Origin: Dryocosmus kuriphilus
Taxonomy: Eukaryota; Arthropoda; Insecta; Hymenoptera; Cynipidae
NCBI GenBank assembly: GCA_038277395.1
Contig: CM076193.1
Span: 72,868,252 to 72,932,251 of the forward strand
Reading direction: 5' to 3'
DNA length: 64,000 nucleotides
In this document: piece by piece, positions 19,345-30,180 of the stretch
Layout of the letters: every line of letters begins with the position of its first letter
Position numbering within the stretch: the stretch's first letter is position 1
Made by a program: the position numbers and the translations under genes
The notes under the pieces: model-generated
What the model saw: only the letters and a program-made list of their open reading frames with translations
Told to the model about the DNA's origin: nothing
Database searches by the model: none

Positions 19345-20068
19345 CACTTTTGCGATTTAACGTTTTAAAACGCAATTCATCAGTGATCTTGAAGTTGTTT
19401 CCGAAAAATTCTTTTCTCGCAACTACGCAGCATTATTTCTAGAAGCTTGTAAGGGAGAGAAAGATATATTCACCTCTTTATCTTAAAGTTCTAGAAGGTT
19501 CTACACGTTTCAGACGCGTCTGCGATTAAACGTTTTTGATACATAGTTTAATGAGATCATCGCACAAATTTCTAGAAGCCTTTGGGGGAGAGAAGGAGGG
19601 GAGAGGGAAGGAGAAGTTGTTTTCGACAATTTCATGTCTCTTCATTGCGTAGTATAATGATATCATCATGCATATTTTCTAGAAGCTAATGGAGAGAGAG
19701 AGAGAGGGAGCGAGATTTCCCTCTTTCTTCTAAAGTTCTAGAATTTTCTACAGGTTCAGACGCGTCTGCGAATAAGCGTTTTCAAACGTAGTTTAATGTT
19801 GTTTAATGATGTTGTTTTTGATCAATTTCGTGTCTCGCAATTGCGTAGTAAATGATATCATCGAGAACATTCTAGAAACTTATGGGCGATGGAGGGTTCG
19901 GAGGAGGAAGGAGAAGTTGTTTTTGCCAATTTGTGCTTAGTGACGTCACATCGAACTTTCTAGAAGCTTAGCACGGACATTAAATACTTCAGCTTTCGAA
20001 CGGCTTCGAAGTTCTAGAAAGCCGGTAAAGTAGGAATCGTGGCCCAGAAACCCCCCTGTATATCTACT
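19345..20068 (-). repeat. Polinton 1 right terminal inverted repeat
   Basis: Reverse complement of 1349-2180 with the same TTCTAGAA-containing modules (near 19479, 19569, 19678, 19738, 19869, 19960, 20012). It ends CCCCCCTGTATATCTACT. The 'agtgacgtcacatcg' segment (about 19940) carries a CRE-like TGACGTCA. Confidence 0.9.
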
Positions 20069-20074
20069 ATGAGC
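20069..20074. repeat. Target-site duplication of Polinton 1, right copy (ATGAGC)
   Basis: Identical to 1343-1348. Confidence 0.93.
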
Positions 20075-20290
20075 TTCTGTCCGAATCCTTAGTGACTAAA
20101 ATTTTTAAAACTATACATTTATTAATTAGAATTGAGTTTCTGCTGAATAATAAGCTATGCATGTAATGAATTTTTATTGTTGTTGAAAAAAGATTTTTAT
20201 CTAATTTTTCTTATAAACGGCTGAAAGTTAGGCGTGCAAAATATTAGAAAATATTATTTTTTAATTAGAAACCTGAAGGCGAAGGGATGT
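20075..20290. other. AT-rich spacer
   Basis: Nothing recognised between Polinton 1 and the inverted-repeat element that follows. Confidence 0.5.
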
Positions 20291-20593
20291 GACAAAATTT
20301 TGGCTGAACTTCCAAAAACACGATACCTCAAATTGCATTGAAATTTGGTATACCTATGATTACGAATATGACCATTAAAATTTGCACAAATGAAATCTTC
20401 AATTTAAAAGCTTCGAAAAACTAAAAAATTCCATGTCTTTTGCGTTTATTTAAGTAAATACAGACAATGGCCAACAAACTCTCAAACAATAATTATAGGC
20501 CTCAGCAAAAAAAACACATTTTTTGTTTAGTACATTTTTGTTCAATGACTGAAAGCTTTCGAGAAAATGGACGATGAATATGGGTTGGTGTGT

Positions 20594-21740
20594 GTGGGGA
20601 GGGAAAGCACCCCTACGTCTGGTCACAGAAATTCTTGAAATCGCACCACAAACCCTTTCGAACGTTTTGAGAAGGGCACCAAGACACCCCTGTGAAGGGC
20701 CACAGAAAGACATGAAGCCACACCCCTACCCCTTTCCAGTGCTTTGTCGGTGGTCAGGAAGGCATCCTTGGGACTGGATATATAAATACTTAAGTCACAC
20801 CATTATCCATTTCCCGTGTTTTTCGGGGAGCGGTAAGGCATCCCTGTCACTGGTCACGTAAATACTTGAAGTCACACCACTACCCCTTTCCAGTATTTTT
20901 CGTGGCATAGGAAGGTATCCCTGTGACTGATCACAGAAATATATGAAGTTACACCCCTACACTTTTCTAGTATTTTGCGGGGGATGGAAAAGCACCTCTG
21001 TTACTGGTCACAGAAATACTTGAAGTCACATCTGCACCACTTTCCAGTGTTTTCTGGGAGGTGAAAAGGCACCCTGTGACTGGCCACAGAAATACATGAA
21101 GTCACATCCCTACACCTTTCCCTGGTATTTCAGGGGGTAGGAAAGCAGCTATGTGACTGGACATATAATTACGTGAAGTCGAAGCACTACCCATTTCCAA
21201 TGTTTTTCGTGGGGCAGGAAGCCATCCCTGTGACTGGTCACAGAAATACCCGAAGTCACACTCCTACCACTTTTCAATGTTTTTCTTGGGGTGGGAAGGC
21301 GCCCCTTTGACTTGTCACATAAGTACATGAAGTCGCACCCCTACCTCTTTCCCTTGTTTTGCGGGAGACGGGAAAGCACCCCTGTGATTGGTCACAGAAA
21401 CACATGAAGTAACACTACTACCGCTTCCAGTGTATTGGGGGGGGGGGGGGGGGGGGGGATACATACTTGTGACTGGCCACAGAAATATTTTAAGTCACAC
21501 CCCTACTCCCTTTCAGTGTTTTGCTGTGGGGCGGAAAAGCACCTCTGTGACTGGTCACAGAAATACATGAAGTTGCACTACTACCCCTTTTCAGCGTTTC
21601 TCGGGGTCAGGAAGGCATCCCTGTGACTAAACAGAGAAATACTTGAACTTACATACCTAACCCTTTCCCATTTTTTGCTGTGGGGCGGGAAGGCACCTCT
21701 GTGACTCGTCACAGAAGTACTTGAAGTTGCACCCTGAACT
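20594..21740. repeat. Minisatellite array, about 15 copies of a roughly 77-bp unit
   Basis: Each unit contains 'tgactggtcacagaaatac.tgaagtcacacc.ctacccctttccagtgtttt' and a G-rich 'ggggcaggaaggcatccc'. Phases are seen near 20775, 20850, 20927, 21005, 21080, 21158, 21233, 21311, 21388, 21470, 21549, 21625 and 21703. Copies are diverged. The core TGGTCACA holds the palindrome-like 'gactggtcac'. A pure G run (21438-21459) interrupts one copy. Confidence 0.9.
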
Positions 21741-23675
21741 GATACTGAGTACCCTCACTACGTTAGTTTCGATTAAAAATCTACTCACATACGCACCACG
21801 CACAGGTCGAGGTTTGGATTTTTAAGTGCAGTTTTATTTATTTTTTTTAGTTTTTTGCATTTTTTTTTAATTTCCTTATTCTTATTAACCTTTTCAGGTA
21901 AAAGTCCCAGTACTTGTGACCTTAGGCATAGTAATCGTGACACTAATTATCTTGCTTTTTATCTAATTTGAATTAATTGAATTTTATTTGATACCATAAA
22001 ATGCTAAAAATGTATGGAGCTTATCTTTATTGGTTATTTTTGCCAAATTTTTTTAACAATATATTCAAATTATAACCAATTTTCACGATTATTGGTACCG
22101 CGCGATTACTGGGACTTAATATTTAATATTCAAAATGATTTCCATTTATTTGTATTTACATAATGAATCTCTAAATCGAGAATCAGTTGCCTTTACCTGT
22201 GTAAATACGTTTTGTCGGTAATTATCTGTAAAAAAAAGAGCAGCCTTCTGTTTCCTGACTCGGCGCGCCGAGTCAGGAGCGTGGGGGCGCCGACATAGAA
22301 ATTCACAAAGGTGATCTTCGCGATTGGATTTTCTGACACCACCCTTGGCTAAAGAGCTTCGCATCCAGCACCAAGAAGACTCAATATTTCGAGTTAATTT
22401 TGTACCAGTGAGATTCTAAATCAATATATCCCTTCGATCAATGGGTATGGATAGTTGTGCCTACAGCAACGTGTTTCCTTATCAAAGAGATTTGTTTCTA
22501 TCTCTTTTGTTGTCGGGGCAAACTTCCAACCGATAGTTTTCAGGATGGCCTCGTTGGATCATCCCAAGAATCAACTATCCTTTAACTATACGATCAACTT
22601 ATTTTTGCGACTACTGATCTGACATTCATCTATCTTTACGACATCATTATCACCTTAAATTGGACCTTCACTTTGAAATTCTTGATCGAGCCCTATCATA
22701 CAAGTTTCCCGATGAAAAGAAATACGATCTGCGATATCTTCTATAGATATTTGTTGCCCTTCAACAATACTGCTTTCTCGCATGGCCTCTTCAAATCACA
22801 TACCTATGGCGAAAGAATACATAATCAAAATAAAGGTAGCTGGAGACGTATAAGATCTTTCTATCCATGTACTCTCAGCAACTGTATCAAAATGCTTGTA
22901 CTTTCCTTTTTTTAGCACAAAAATTCTCCACAAGAAAGACGTTCTTCTCATACAGTTATTTGTTTTTTATGTCTCGGATTTCACCTTTTAGCAAGAATCA
23001 AACCCATATCTTGCAATCACTGCAACGTTTTCTCTCGAGTCGATAAAGTTGAACTCAACAGAAACAAATTATATCTACGATTTATATAATCAGTCCTAAT
23101 AAACTTGATACCCCAGAAATAATATACAGATTTCACTTGCTGGACAGACCGGACCGACAGAGAAACTAGGTGAACAGACAGATTAAGAAAAAGCATAAAA
23201 GTCTACGCAGAATCGTGTGAATATTTTGACTGCTGAATGAACACTACGTTTTGAAAATATTTTAAGGGTTTGTTTAGCGCATGACGAGATGCATTTCACA
23301 GAAAACCAAGTTTCAAGAAAGTCCTGTGCGTCGCTTCAGCGATCAGTAGTATTCCAAGAAAATTATGACACCACTGTTTTAGTATTTTAAAGTTATTTTC
23401 TTTGAATTAATTAGAGACGATTTTTCTCGGACTTAATTCTTAAATTTGTTTAAAAAATTACAAACATACTATTTTAAATCAGAATCATGCTTCAAATGGC
23501 ATATATTATTAAATAATGTTTTCAATTAGTTCAAGATTTTAAAAAATATTCACCAGTTGGTGTGACTACTACTTTATGAAAATCGACCTTCGAAAAATAG
23601 ATTTCTGAATTAAGGCTATTCGGAAAAAAGGTATTTCGGAAAAAAGCATCTTCGGAAAAGTGGTTCGGGAAAAAT
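21741..23675. other. AT-rich interior of the inverted-repeat element
   Basis: No gene supported. ORFs at 22146-22364 and 22673-22915 lack motifs and composition typical of coding DNA. A GC palindrome lies at 22256-22277. Short 'ttcggaaaa' repeats occupy 23620-23670. Confidence 0.45.
22256..22277. repeat. Perfect 22-bp GC-rich palindrome
   Basis: CTGACTCGGCG followed immediately by its reverse complement, in otherwise AT-rich DNA. It includes the AscI-type core GGCGCGCC. Confidence 0.9.
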
Positions 23676-23758
23676 GACCCGTAATCATGCGTATATAGCC
23701 TGCCTAGCATGTCTGGTCGATTACGGGTCTAGACAAACTAGACAGGCTATATACGCAT
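23676..23758. repeat. Two interleaved inverted repeats (A-B-A'-B')
   Basis: A is GACCCGTAATC (23676-23686) and pairs with A' (23719-23729). B is ATGCGTATATAGCCTG (23687-23702) and pairs with B' (23743-23758). Both pairings are perfect. The order gives a pseudoknot-type topology if single-stranded. Confidence 0.85.
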
Positions 23759-24057
23759 ACCATATTCATCGTCCATTTTCTCGAAAAGCTTCAGCCACAA
23801 AGCAAAAATATGCTAAACATAAAACGTGTGTTTTCAAAGGTCTATAAATTATATTTAATAGTTTTTTGTCAATTCTATGTATTTACTGAAATAAACACAA
23901 AAAACATGAAATTTTTTAATTTTTAGAAGTTTTCAAATTAAAGATGTCATTTGCGCTCGTGGTCATATTCTTAATCAGCGAGTCAAATTATATGGGTATA
24001 CCAAGTTTCAAAGCAACACAAGATATTGCGTTTTCGGAAGTTTATCCAGAATTTTTA

Positions 24058-24344
24058 CATTCTCATCTCAGTGAGAAGGTATTAGTTTTCATGTGAGAAA
24101 TGACTTTCGCGGATTTCGTGAAATCTCGAAGTTTCGTGAGCCCCTGGATCCGAAAAAACATATTTTACGACGGTGTCTGTCTATCTTGTCGTTGTCGTGG
24201 TTCTTGTCGTTGTTGCCTGTGAACACGATAACTTTCGAAGGACTAATCGGATTTGATTGCGCTTTGGTACACTTCTTTAAGGCGTAAAAGGTAAGGACGA
24301 GTTCGTTAACCAGCAGTTTTTGACCAGTGGTTATGGTTTTATCC
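24058..24344 (-). repeat. Dispersed repeat copy B, part 1 (inverted; interrupted by retrotransposon)
   Basis: Reverse complement of 53915-54225 and of 420-755. It begins 'acattctcatctcagtgagaaggtattag' and runs to the 'atggttttatcc' word that the retrotransposon duplicated. It continues at 29388. Confidence 0.75.
24333..24344. repeat. Target-site duplication of the non-LTR element, left copy
   Basis: ATGGTTTTATCC, repeated exactly at 29388-29399. Confidence 0.9.
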
Positions 24345-24690
24345 CCTCCTCTATGGGACGCGTGAACTCTTCTACTCCCTATAACGGGGAATTAAATTTC
24401 CCTGCCTAAGGAGAAGAAGAGTTCGGACCTGGTCGCGGTGAGGAGGCCTAAGAATTTCCGCGGATAACAACGGCCAAGCAGCGAACGTCGAGTGGCACTC
24501 GATTCCCAAAAAACAGCCCCTAAGCCAAGACGTGAACGACCGTGTCGAAGGCTGAGTGTTACCAAGGAATGGTGACTCTAACGGTGTCCTGGGATACCGG
24601 GAAACCTCCCAGTGTAAAAGTGCCTTATCCCCACAAGCGGGGCTCTGTGGGGATGGACCTCTTATTTCCCTAGCTAATCGTGGGAACAAT

Positions 24691-25720
24691 ATGGATTCCG
24701 AAAATGAAAATAAAAAACAAACACACGAACGGGTGACTTCAATGACGCCTGTCGTGAATACTTCATCTTCTCTCGAGATTATGGAGACTAATGAAGGTGT
24801 TAAATCACCTTTGACTCAACAAGGGGCCGACACGGTTCCGGCTACCTCGGGTGGTACAGCTGGAAATAATACTTTAATTAGTCACATTAACGAAGCCAAA
24901 GCCACTGAGAAAGCTGGAGCTGTTGGAGGCCCTAAGAAAAGAAAGTATAGTACTGCCGCCAGAAGAAGGTACCAACGCCAGCAGCTGCAATTGCAGCGCG
25001 GCGAAGTTCCTAAACCTGAGACCCCAAAACGGTCTCGGTCTGACGGCAGTACACCTAATCAAGACAGGGAGAGTAAGAGGGGTGAGGTCGCTGATACCCC
25101 GAAACTCATATAGTCTCGCCCTTCAAAGCCACCTGAAGATGGCCATTGTTCCGGAAGGCTTCCCGCAAGAGAAGCTCAGTTAGGAGAAAGCAACGGCTGT
25201 GGTAGCAGCCCTCGATAGTATGATCGCCGGAGTAAAACCTGGTGACATTATCCCGAGGTTTGAGGATTGCCGTAGCAGAAATGGGGTGATGGCTGTCGTC
25301 TGCGCGGATGAGGTGTCTAGGGTATGGCTCATCGGGGCGGTCGACGGTTTGAGACCTTGGGAGGGTGCGAGAATCAAGGTTATTGACTCTAAGGACCTTC
25401 CCAAGCCAGTCAAGATCATCGCATGGATCCAAGGCATATCCGAGGAACCGACATCCATCCTCAAGCGGATGGCGGTCCAAAACCCCACCCTAAAGGTGGA
25501 GGATTGGACCATTATCGACGTAAAGAAGAACACCAAGTCAACCCAGTTGGTCTTGGGTGTGGAACCTTCAATCGTCGAGCACATCGAGAGGATCGACTGC
25601 AGACCTTATCTGGGGATGCGAAGAATCCAGATGAAGATTCTCTCTAAAAGAAAGAACACAACGGGAACAGCGGAAGAACAGCTGTCCTCGGGCCTACAAA
25701 TGGATGTTGGTGCCCCGTAA
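24691..25720 (+). pseudogene. ORF1 protein of the non-LTR retrotransposon, frameshifted
   Basis: ATG 24691 (MDSENENKKQ). The N-terminal half is polar and basic with KKRKYSTAARRRYQRQQ, a likely nuclear localisation and RNA-binding segment. A frameshift near 25090-25110 moves reading into the frame that holds a folded domain (about 25130-25640) with MAIVPEGFPQEKL, then AVVAALDSMIAGVKPG, VWLIGAVDGLRPWEGARIKV and IIAWIQG. One TAG stop lies at about 25180. The domain resembles the arthropod family known as DUF4780, found in retroelement ORF1s. No CCHC zinc knuckles are seen. The stop codon overlaps the ORF2 start. Confidence 0.7.
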
Positions 25721-28700
25721 TGGACAGCACCAGAAGTTCGGGTTTGGATTTTATCCAAATAAACCTGCATCACTGTAAAGGTGCATCTGCCGTATTAAGC
25801 AGACGCATTACAGTCGAAAAGACAGCTTTTGCACTGATCCAAGAACCTTGGAGCTACAAGGAGGAGATGAATGGCATATGCCAGAAACATGGGTCTATAG
25901 TGTACAATAGAACGAATGAAAACCCTCGGACAGCCATATATGTTAGAAGGGACATTGACTTTGTTTGCTTGCCAAGGTTTTGTGGTAGAGACCTTGTAGC
26001 GATCAAGACCCAGCACATGAAGGGAGGAAAACGACATCCCTTGGTGATTTGTTCTGCGTACCTGCCATTCGACTCCCTACTCCCACCACCATCAGAAGAG
26101 TTAAGACGCTTGGTTGATTATTACGGTTCAAAAGGATGGCCGATGATTATCGGATGTGACGCAAATGTGCATCACACGATATGGAACAGCAAGGACATCA
26201 ACAGTAGAGGTGAGTATCTTTTAGATTACCTTTAAACTACCGATTTAACTATATTAAATCGCGGAAATACTCCAACCTTTGTGACAGTCAGGAGTTTATT
26301 GACATAACTATATGCTCTATATCCATTAGTGAAGCGTTCGGGGAATGGCATGTATCGCCGGAGACATCCCTGTCAGATCACAGGCATATATGCTTTTCAC
26401 TGACTGCTGACGCTTCTGATCCGATCAGGTATAGGAACCCAAGAGCGACTGACTGGGATAAATACAGGGAGGATCTTGGGGAGGCCTTGGCAATTATTCC
26501 TGGAAGGATCGGATCAACCGATCAGCTAGAATTTGCTGTAGCTGTAGTCAATATGGCTATACATAAATCGTATGAGGACAACTGTCCATTTCGTATTAAG
26601 AAAATAGACAAGGATGCTCCTTGGTGGAATAATAGACTTCAGTTTTTAAAAAAAGAAACTAGGAGACTATTTAATAGAGCCAGGAAAACTGGTAATTGGG
26701 AAGTGTATAGAGCTAGTATAGCTCCAGAAAGCCCTAAAGAAAAATCCAGCATGTCAACTGAGGGTATTAACACTGCTAACAGGAGATATGACAGAAACGG
26801 CTAGCGAAATCCTTGAACACCTCATAAGTGTTCACTTTCCCGGTTCCGGATCTGAGAGTCAGTTGGAGGAAGAGGTCGATAGGTTGAATTTCACCGACGG
26901 CCCAGATCATAGGGCCAATGGGAATGATTGGAGAATGGCAAGCCGGATTGTAACACATTCAAAAATCAGGTGGGTTTTTCGACAGTTCAATCCATACAAA
27001 GCCGCCGGGGAAGACGGTATTTTTCCGGCGTTGATTCAAGAAGGTTTGGACGTTCTAATTAGAGCGTTATGTAACATCTTTAGAGCGTGCATAGCTATGG
27101 GATATACCCCTGCGGCATGGAGTAGAGTCAAAGCGATTTTCATACCAAAACCGGGGAGGGACTCATACTATGAGGCCAAGTCATTCAGACCAATTAGCCT
27201 AACTTCTTTTATGTTAAAAACATTAGAAAAGTTAGTAGCTTTTCATATGAAGGAGGTAATTTTACCAAACAAACCACTTCATAGTAATCAGTTTGCCACA
27301 CAGAAAGGTAAATCAACTATTGACGCACTTCTCTCATTTGCCTCCCGCGTTCAAAAGGCAGGACGATTAGGGGAGGTCGCGATTGCAGCGTTTTTAGACG
27401 TAGAGGGTGCCTTTAGTAACACCCCAACGGAGTCTATATTCGATTCTGCTAAGAGTCATGGTGTAGGCTCCACGGTTAACAGATGGTTGCGCTCAATGTT
27501 GTGCAACAGAATAGTCCAATCTTCGCTTCACGGATATAAAGTTAGAGCGAAGATTAAAAAGGGGTACCCACAGGGAGGCGTACTATCCTCCAACCTGTGG
27601 GCACTCGTCATTGATGACCTAATACATAGGTTAAATGAATTAGGATACTACACGCAAGGTTATGTAGATGACCTTGTTATTCTGATAACAGGTAAACATG
27701 AAGGAACGTTGATCGGACTAATGCAAAATGCTCTCAACATCGTAGAATGTTGGTGTAACGACCGTGCCCTATCTGTTAATCCAGATAAAACTGAACTTTT
27801 GGTTTTTACAAGACGCAGGAATCTGCCTGATCTCGTGAATCCCACGTTCTACGGGAAGAAAGTCGATTTCTCGACATCGGCTAAGTATTTAGGCGTTATT
27901 TTCGACCCTAAATTGACTTGGAAGATGCATGTGGACGCAATCGTTAAAAAGGCCAAAGCAGCCTTCTGGGCTTGCAGAGGAGCAATCGGAAAGAATTGGG
28001 GATTAAAGCCCAAGGTGGTGTATTGGTTATACACAATAATCATTAGACCAATTATAACCTATGCCTCATTGATTTGGGGGCATAGAACAAGCCTCATAAG
28101 CACCAGGAACCAGTTGGAGAGCCTACAAAGGGTCTTTTGTCTGGTTCAATTAGAACAACTCCAACAGTGGCATTGGAGACTATCTTGAGCATACCGCCGC
28201 TGCACATCCTAATTAGACAGAGGGCTGCGGCGGAAGCGTATTGACACTCCCTAAAAAGGGGTCATGGAAACATTGAATGCCATGACCTACACGACTTGGT
28301 AAAAGGCGTATTATTGGGGGATGAAATCCTTCGCATGCACTCTGACAGCATGCTGAAGGAATACTCGTTCATGAAGCCATTTAAAGTGGTATTCCCAGAA
28401 AGGGAAAATTGGCATGATGAGCAGAGGAGAAAGAAAATATTTACAACAGGAGGTCTCGTCTGGTATACGGACGGTTCAAAAGACTCCTTGGGTACTGGAG
28501 CTGGAGTACACGGGAGGAACCCCAGTGCTGATATAACAATCGCACTGGGTAAATTTCCCACTGTTTTCCAAGCTGAAATCATAGCCATTAAAGCCTGCCT
28601 TGACGAGATTCGTAGGCGTGGATTTACCAATCATCACGTTTACATATGCTCTGACAGTCAAGCGGCTCTGAAAGCCCTCCTATCGGAATAATTTACATCC

Positions 28701-29296
28701 AGACTTGTTTGGAGTTGCCTTCAAGAACTCCTCTTAGTGTCTAGTGAAAACTGGGTCAAATTGATCTGGGTCCCTGGGCATGAGGAAATTGAGGGCAACG
28801 AGAGAGCAGATACGCTTGCAAAAAGAGAGACTATAAAGCCCTTCAATGGACCTGAGCCATACTGCGGAATCTCATATGCTTCAGCTAAGCTTGCCATTGA
28901 GAAATGGCTTTTGAAAGAGCACATTGAGTATTGGAGAGTGACAAGAGGTGTGGTACACTCAAAAAAATATATTAAAGAACCATGCATAGGAAAATCTAAG
29001 AAACTCCTGAACATGGGAAGAAAGAAGATGAAGATAGTGGTGGAAATGCTCACGGGCCACTGCCGCCTAAAGAAGCACCTGACTAATATGAAAATTGACA
29101 CAGCGATCCTCGCTGTCGGAAATGCGGCTTCCGAGAGGAGACAGCACATCACATACTATGCGAGTGTGATGTGCTTGTAAACCTCAGAGCTAAGCATTTC
29201 GATAATCAATTCTGCGAACCAGATGATTTCGCAGATATTCCATATACGGCGATATACGCATATATGATGGAAACCGGCCTCCTTAGAGAGGCTTAA
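25720..29296 (+). pseudogene. ORF2 polyprotein: APE endonuclease, reverse transcriptase, RNase H; several frame breaks
   Basis: ATG 25720 overlaps the ORF1 stop (TAATG). Domains in order: APE-type endonuclease (IQINLHHCKGA, FALIQEPW, MIIGCDANVHH; about 25740-26240); linker with breaks at 26235-26490 and about 26790; reverse transcriptase (26788-28188) with AAGEDGI, SFRPISLTSFMLKTLEKLV, GYPQGGVLSSNLWALVIDDL and the catalytic YVDD (about 27661); then a break. RNase H follows (28296-29100), with WYTDGSK, CSDSQAALKALL and WVPGHEEIEGNERADTLAK. The C-terminal CRKCG...TAHHILCECD Cys/His motif is readable only in another frame (about 29105-29165), with a stop at 29294-29296. All catalytic blocks are present; frameshifts and stops make it inactive. 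Confidence 0.88.
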
Positions 29297-29387
29297 AGTG
29301 AAGGGTAAAGTACAATAGGTTACATTAGCTAACCTCAGTGCTATGGGACTTAAATGACCCTACCCGTATGAAATAATAATAATAATA

Positions 29388-30180
29388 ATGGTTTTATCCA
29401 TCAAAAACGGTTTTCACGAAATCAAGAAATCAATTTTCCGGCTAAACAATGCAAGAAACGAAAAAAATAGTAGTGAATAAAATTGTTCACCTCAAAAAGA
29501 TCTACAAATTTTGTTTGAATTATTTTTTTATGAAATGCACGGTTTTTGTTTTAATCAGAAAAATGTTATTAAAAATAAAAAACTGTGGTTTCTTGCCAAA
29601 ATATTCAAGATATAAAAAAAAGGATAATAAATAAAATTGTTCAGCTCAAAAAGATCTAAAAATTTGTTTTAACAATTTTCTGACAAAATTCAAGGTTTTT
29701 GTTCTAATCGAGAAAGCGTTATTAAAAATTAGAAATTCAAATTTTCCGCCAAACTATGCAAGATACGAAAAAATTATAATAAAAAAAGTTGTTCATCTCA
29801 AAAAGATTTCCAAATTTGTTCTCTATCATTTTTTTGAACGGACGCGTAGCTTTTGAGTTATTCGTGAAATATTTTATGAAATATAAAGAAAACCACTGTT
29901 CAGCAAAACTATGCAAGTTATGAGAAAATATTAAAAAGCAGAATTGTTCACCTTGAAAAGAGCTAAAAAATTTATTTATAATATTCATCGTTTTACTTTT
30001 AAGAATAGAAATCCTGCATTGTGAAAATATGGAAAATCACAAGAAAACTTTACCAATCTACAATGCGTTTAAAAAAATTTTAATTGTCGAGCGCGAAGCT
30101 TGAGTGTCATTATGAGAATGTATTCCTTAAGGTCGATACAGCCTTAAGTAAAATAATTTCTTTTGTAATTTTTAATAAGA
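29388..30180 (-). repeat. Dispersed repeat copy B, part 2
   Basis: It resumes at the duplicated ATGGTTTTATCC (29388-29399), then inverted tandem monomers of about 165 bp (29400-29990; 'aaaaagatctacaaattt', 'aaaaatt.aaattcaaattttccgccaaactatgcaag'). It ends in 'atgagaatgtattccttaagg...ccttaagtaaaataatttcttttgtaatttttaat' (30112-30172), the inverse of 45800-45856. Confidence 0.75.

Larger units (their letters stand above)
1349..20068 (+). mobile_element. Polinton 1 (Maverick), 18.7 kb, full length but decayed
   Basis: The element starts AGTAGATATACAGGGGGG and ends with the inverse, CCCCCCTGTATATCTACT, flanked by ATGAGC duplications. Long TIRs enclose the diagnostic Polinton set: protein-primed PolB, retroviral-type integrase with chromodomain, FtsK/HerA-like ATPase, adenain-like protease, major and minor capsid proteins and a PLA2-domain protein. 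Insertions at 6446-8147 and about 8398-10210 add roughly 3.5 kb of foreign DNA, so the native element was about 15 kb. Almost every large gene carries a stop, frameshift or deletion, so it is probably dead as an autonomous element. Confidence 0.95.
20291..24057. mobile_element. Non-coding element with about 300-bp inverted ends
   Basis: 20293-20585 is the inverse of 23757-24057. Shared landmarks are 'ttggtatac', 'ttaaaa.cttc.aaaa.taaaaaattcatg', 'gtaaatac' and 'cgagaaaatggacgatgaatatgg'. The inner part holds a 77-bp tandem array (20594-21740), a GC palindrome (22256-22277) and interleaved inverted repeats (23676-23758). No transposase is recognisable, so it would be non-autonomous. The outer ends read 'gacaaaattttggctgaac' and 'gtaaaaattctggataaac' (inverted). 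No clear target duplication seen. Confidence 0.6.
24345..29387 (+). mobile_element. Non-LTR retrotransposon (APE + RT + RNase H; I/LOA-like), 5.0 kb
   Basis: The element is flanked by a 12-bp target duplication and ends in a TAA-type tail 'ataataataataata' (about 29372-29387), as in I-clade elements. It has a GC-richer 5' leader, ORF1 (24691-25720) and ORF2 (25720-29296) joined by a TAATG overlap. ORF2 holds endonuclease, reverse transcriptase, RNase H and a terminal Cys/His motif. It looks full length but carries several frame breaks. RNase H plus the simple-repeat tail favour the I/LOA/R1 group; the exact clade is unresolved. Confidence 0.88.

Noticed and set aside
20594..21740. CRISPR array
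   Set aside because: Units are contiguous and diverged with no unique spacers, in a eukaryotic context; it is a minisatellite.
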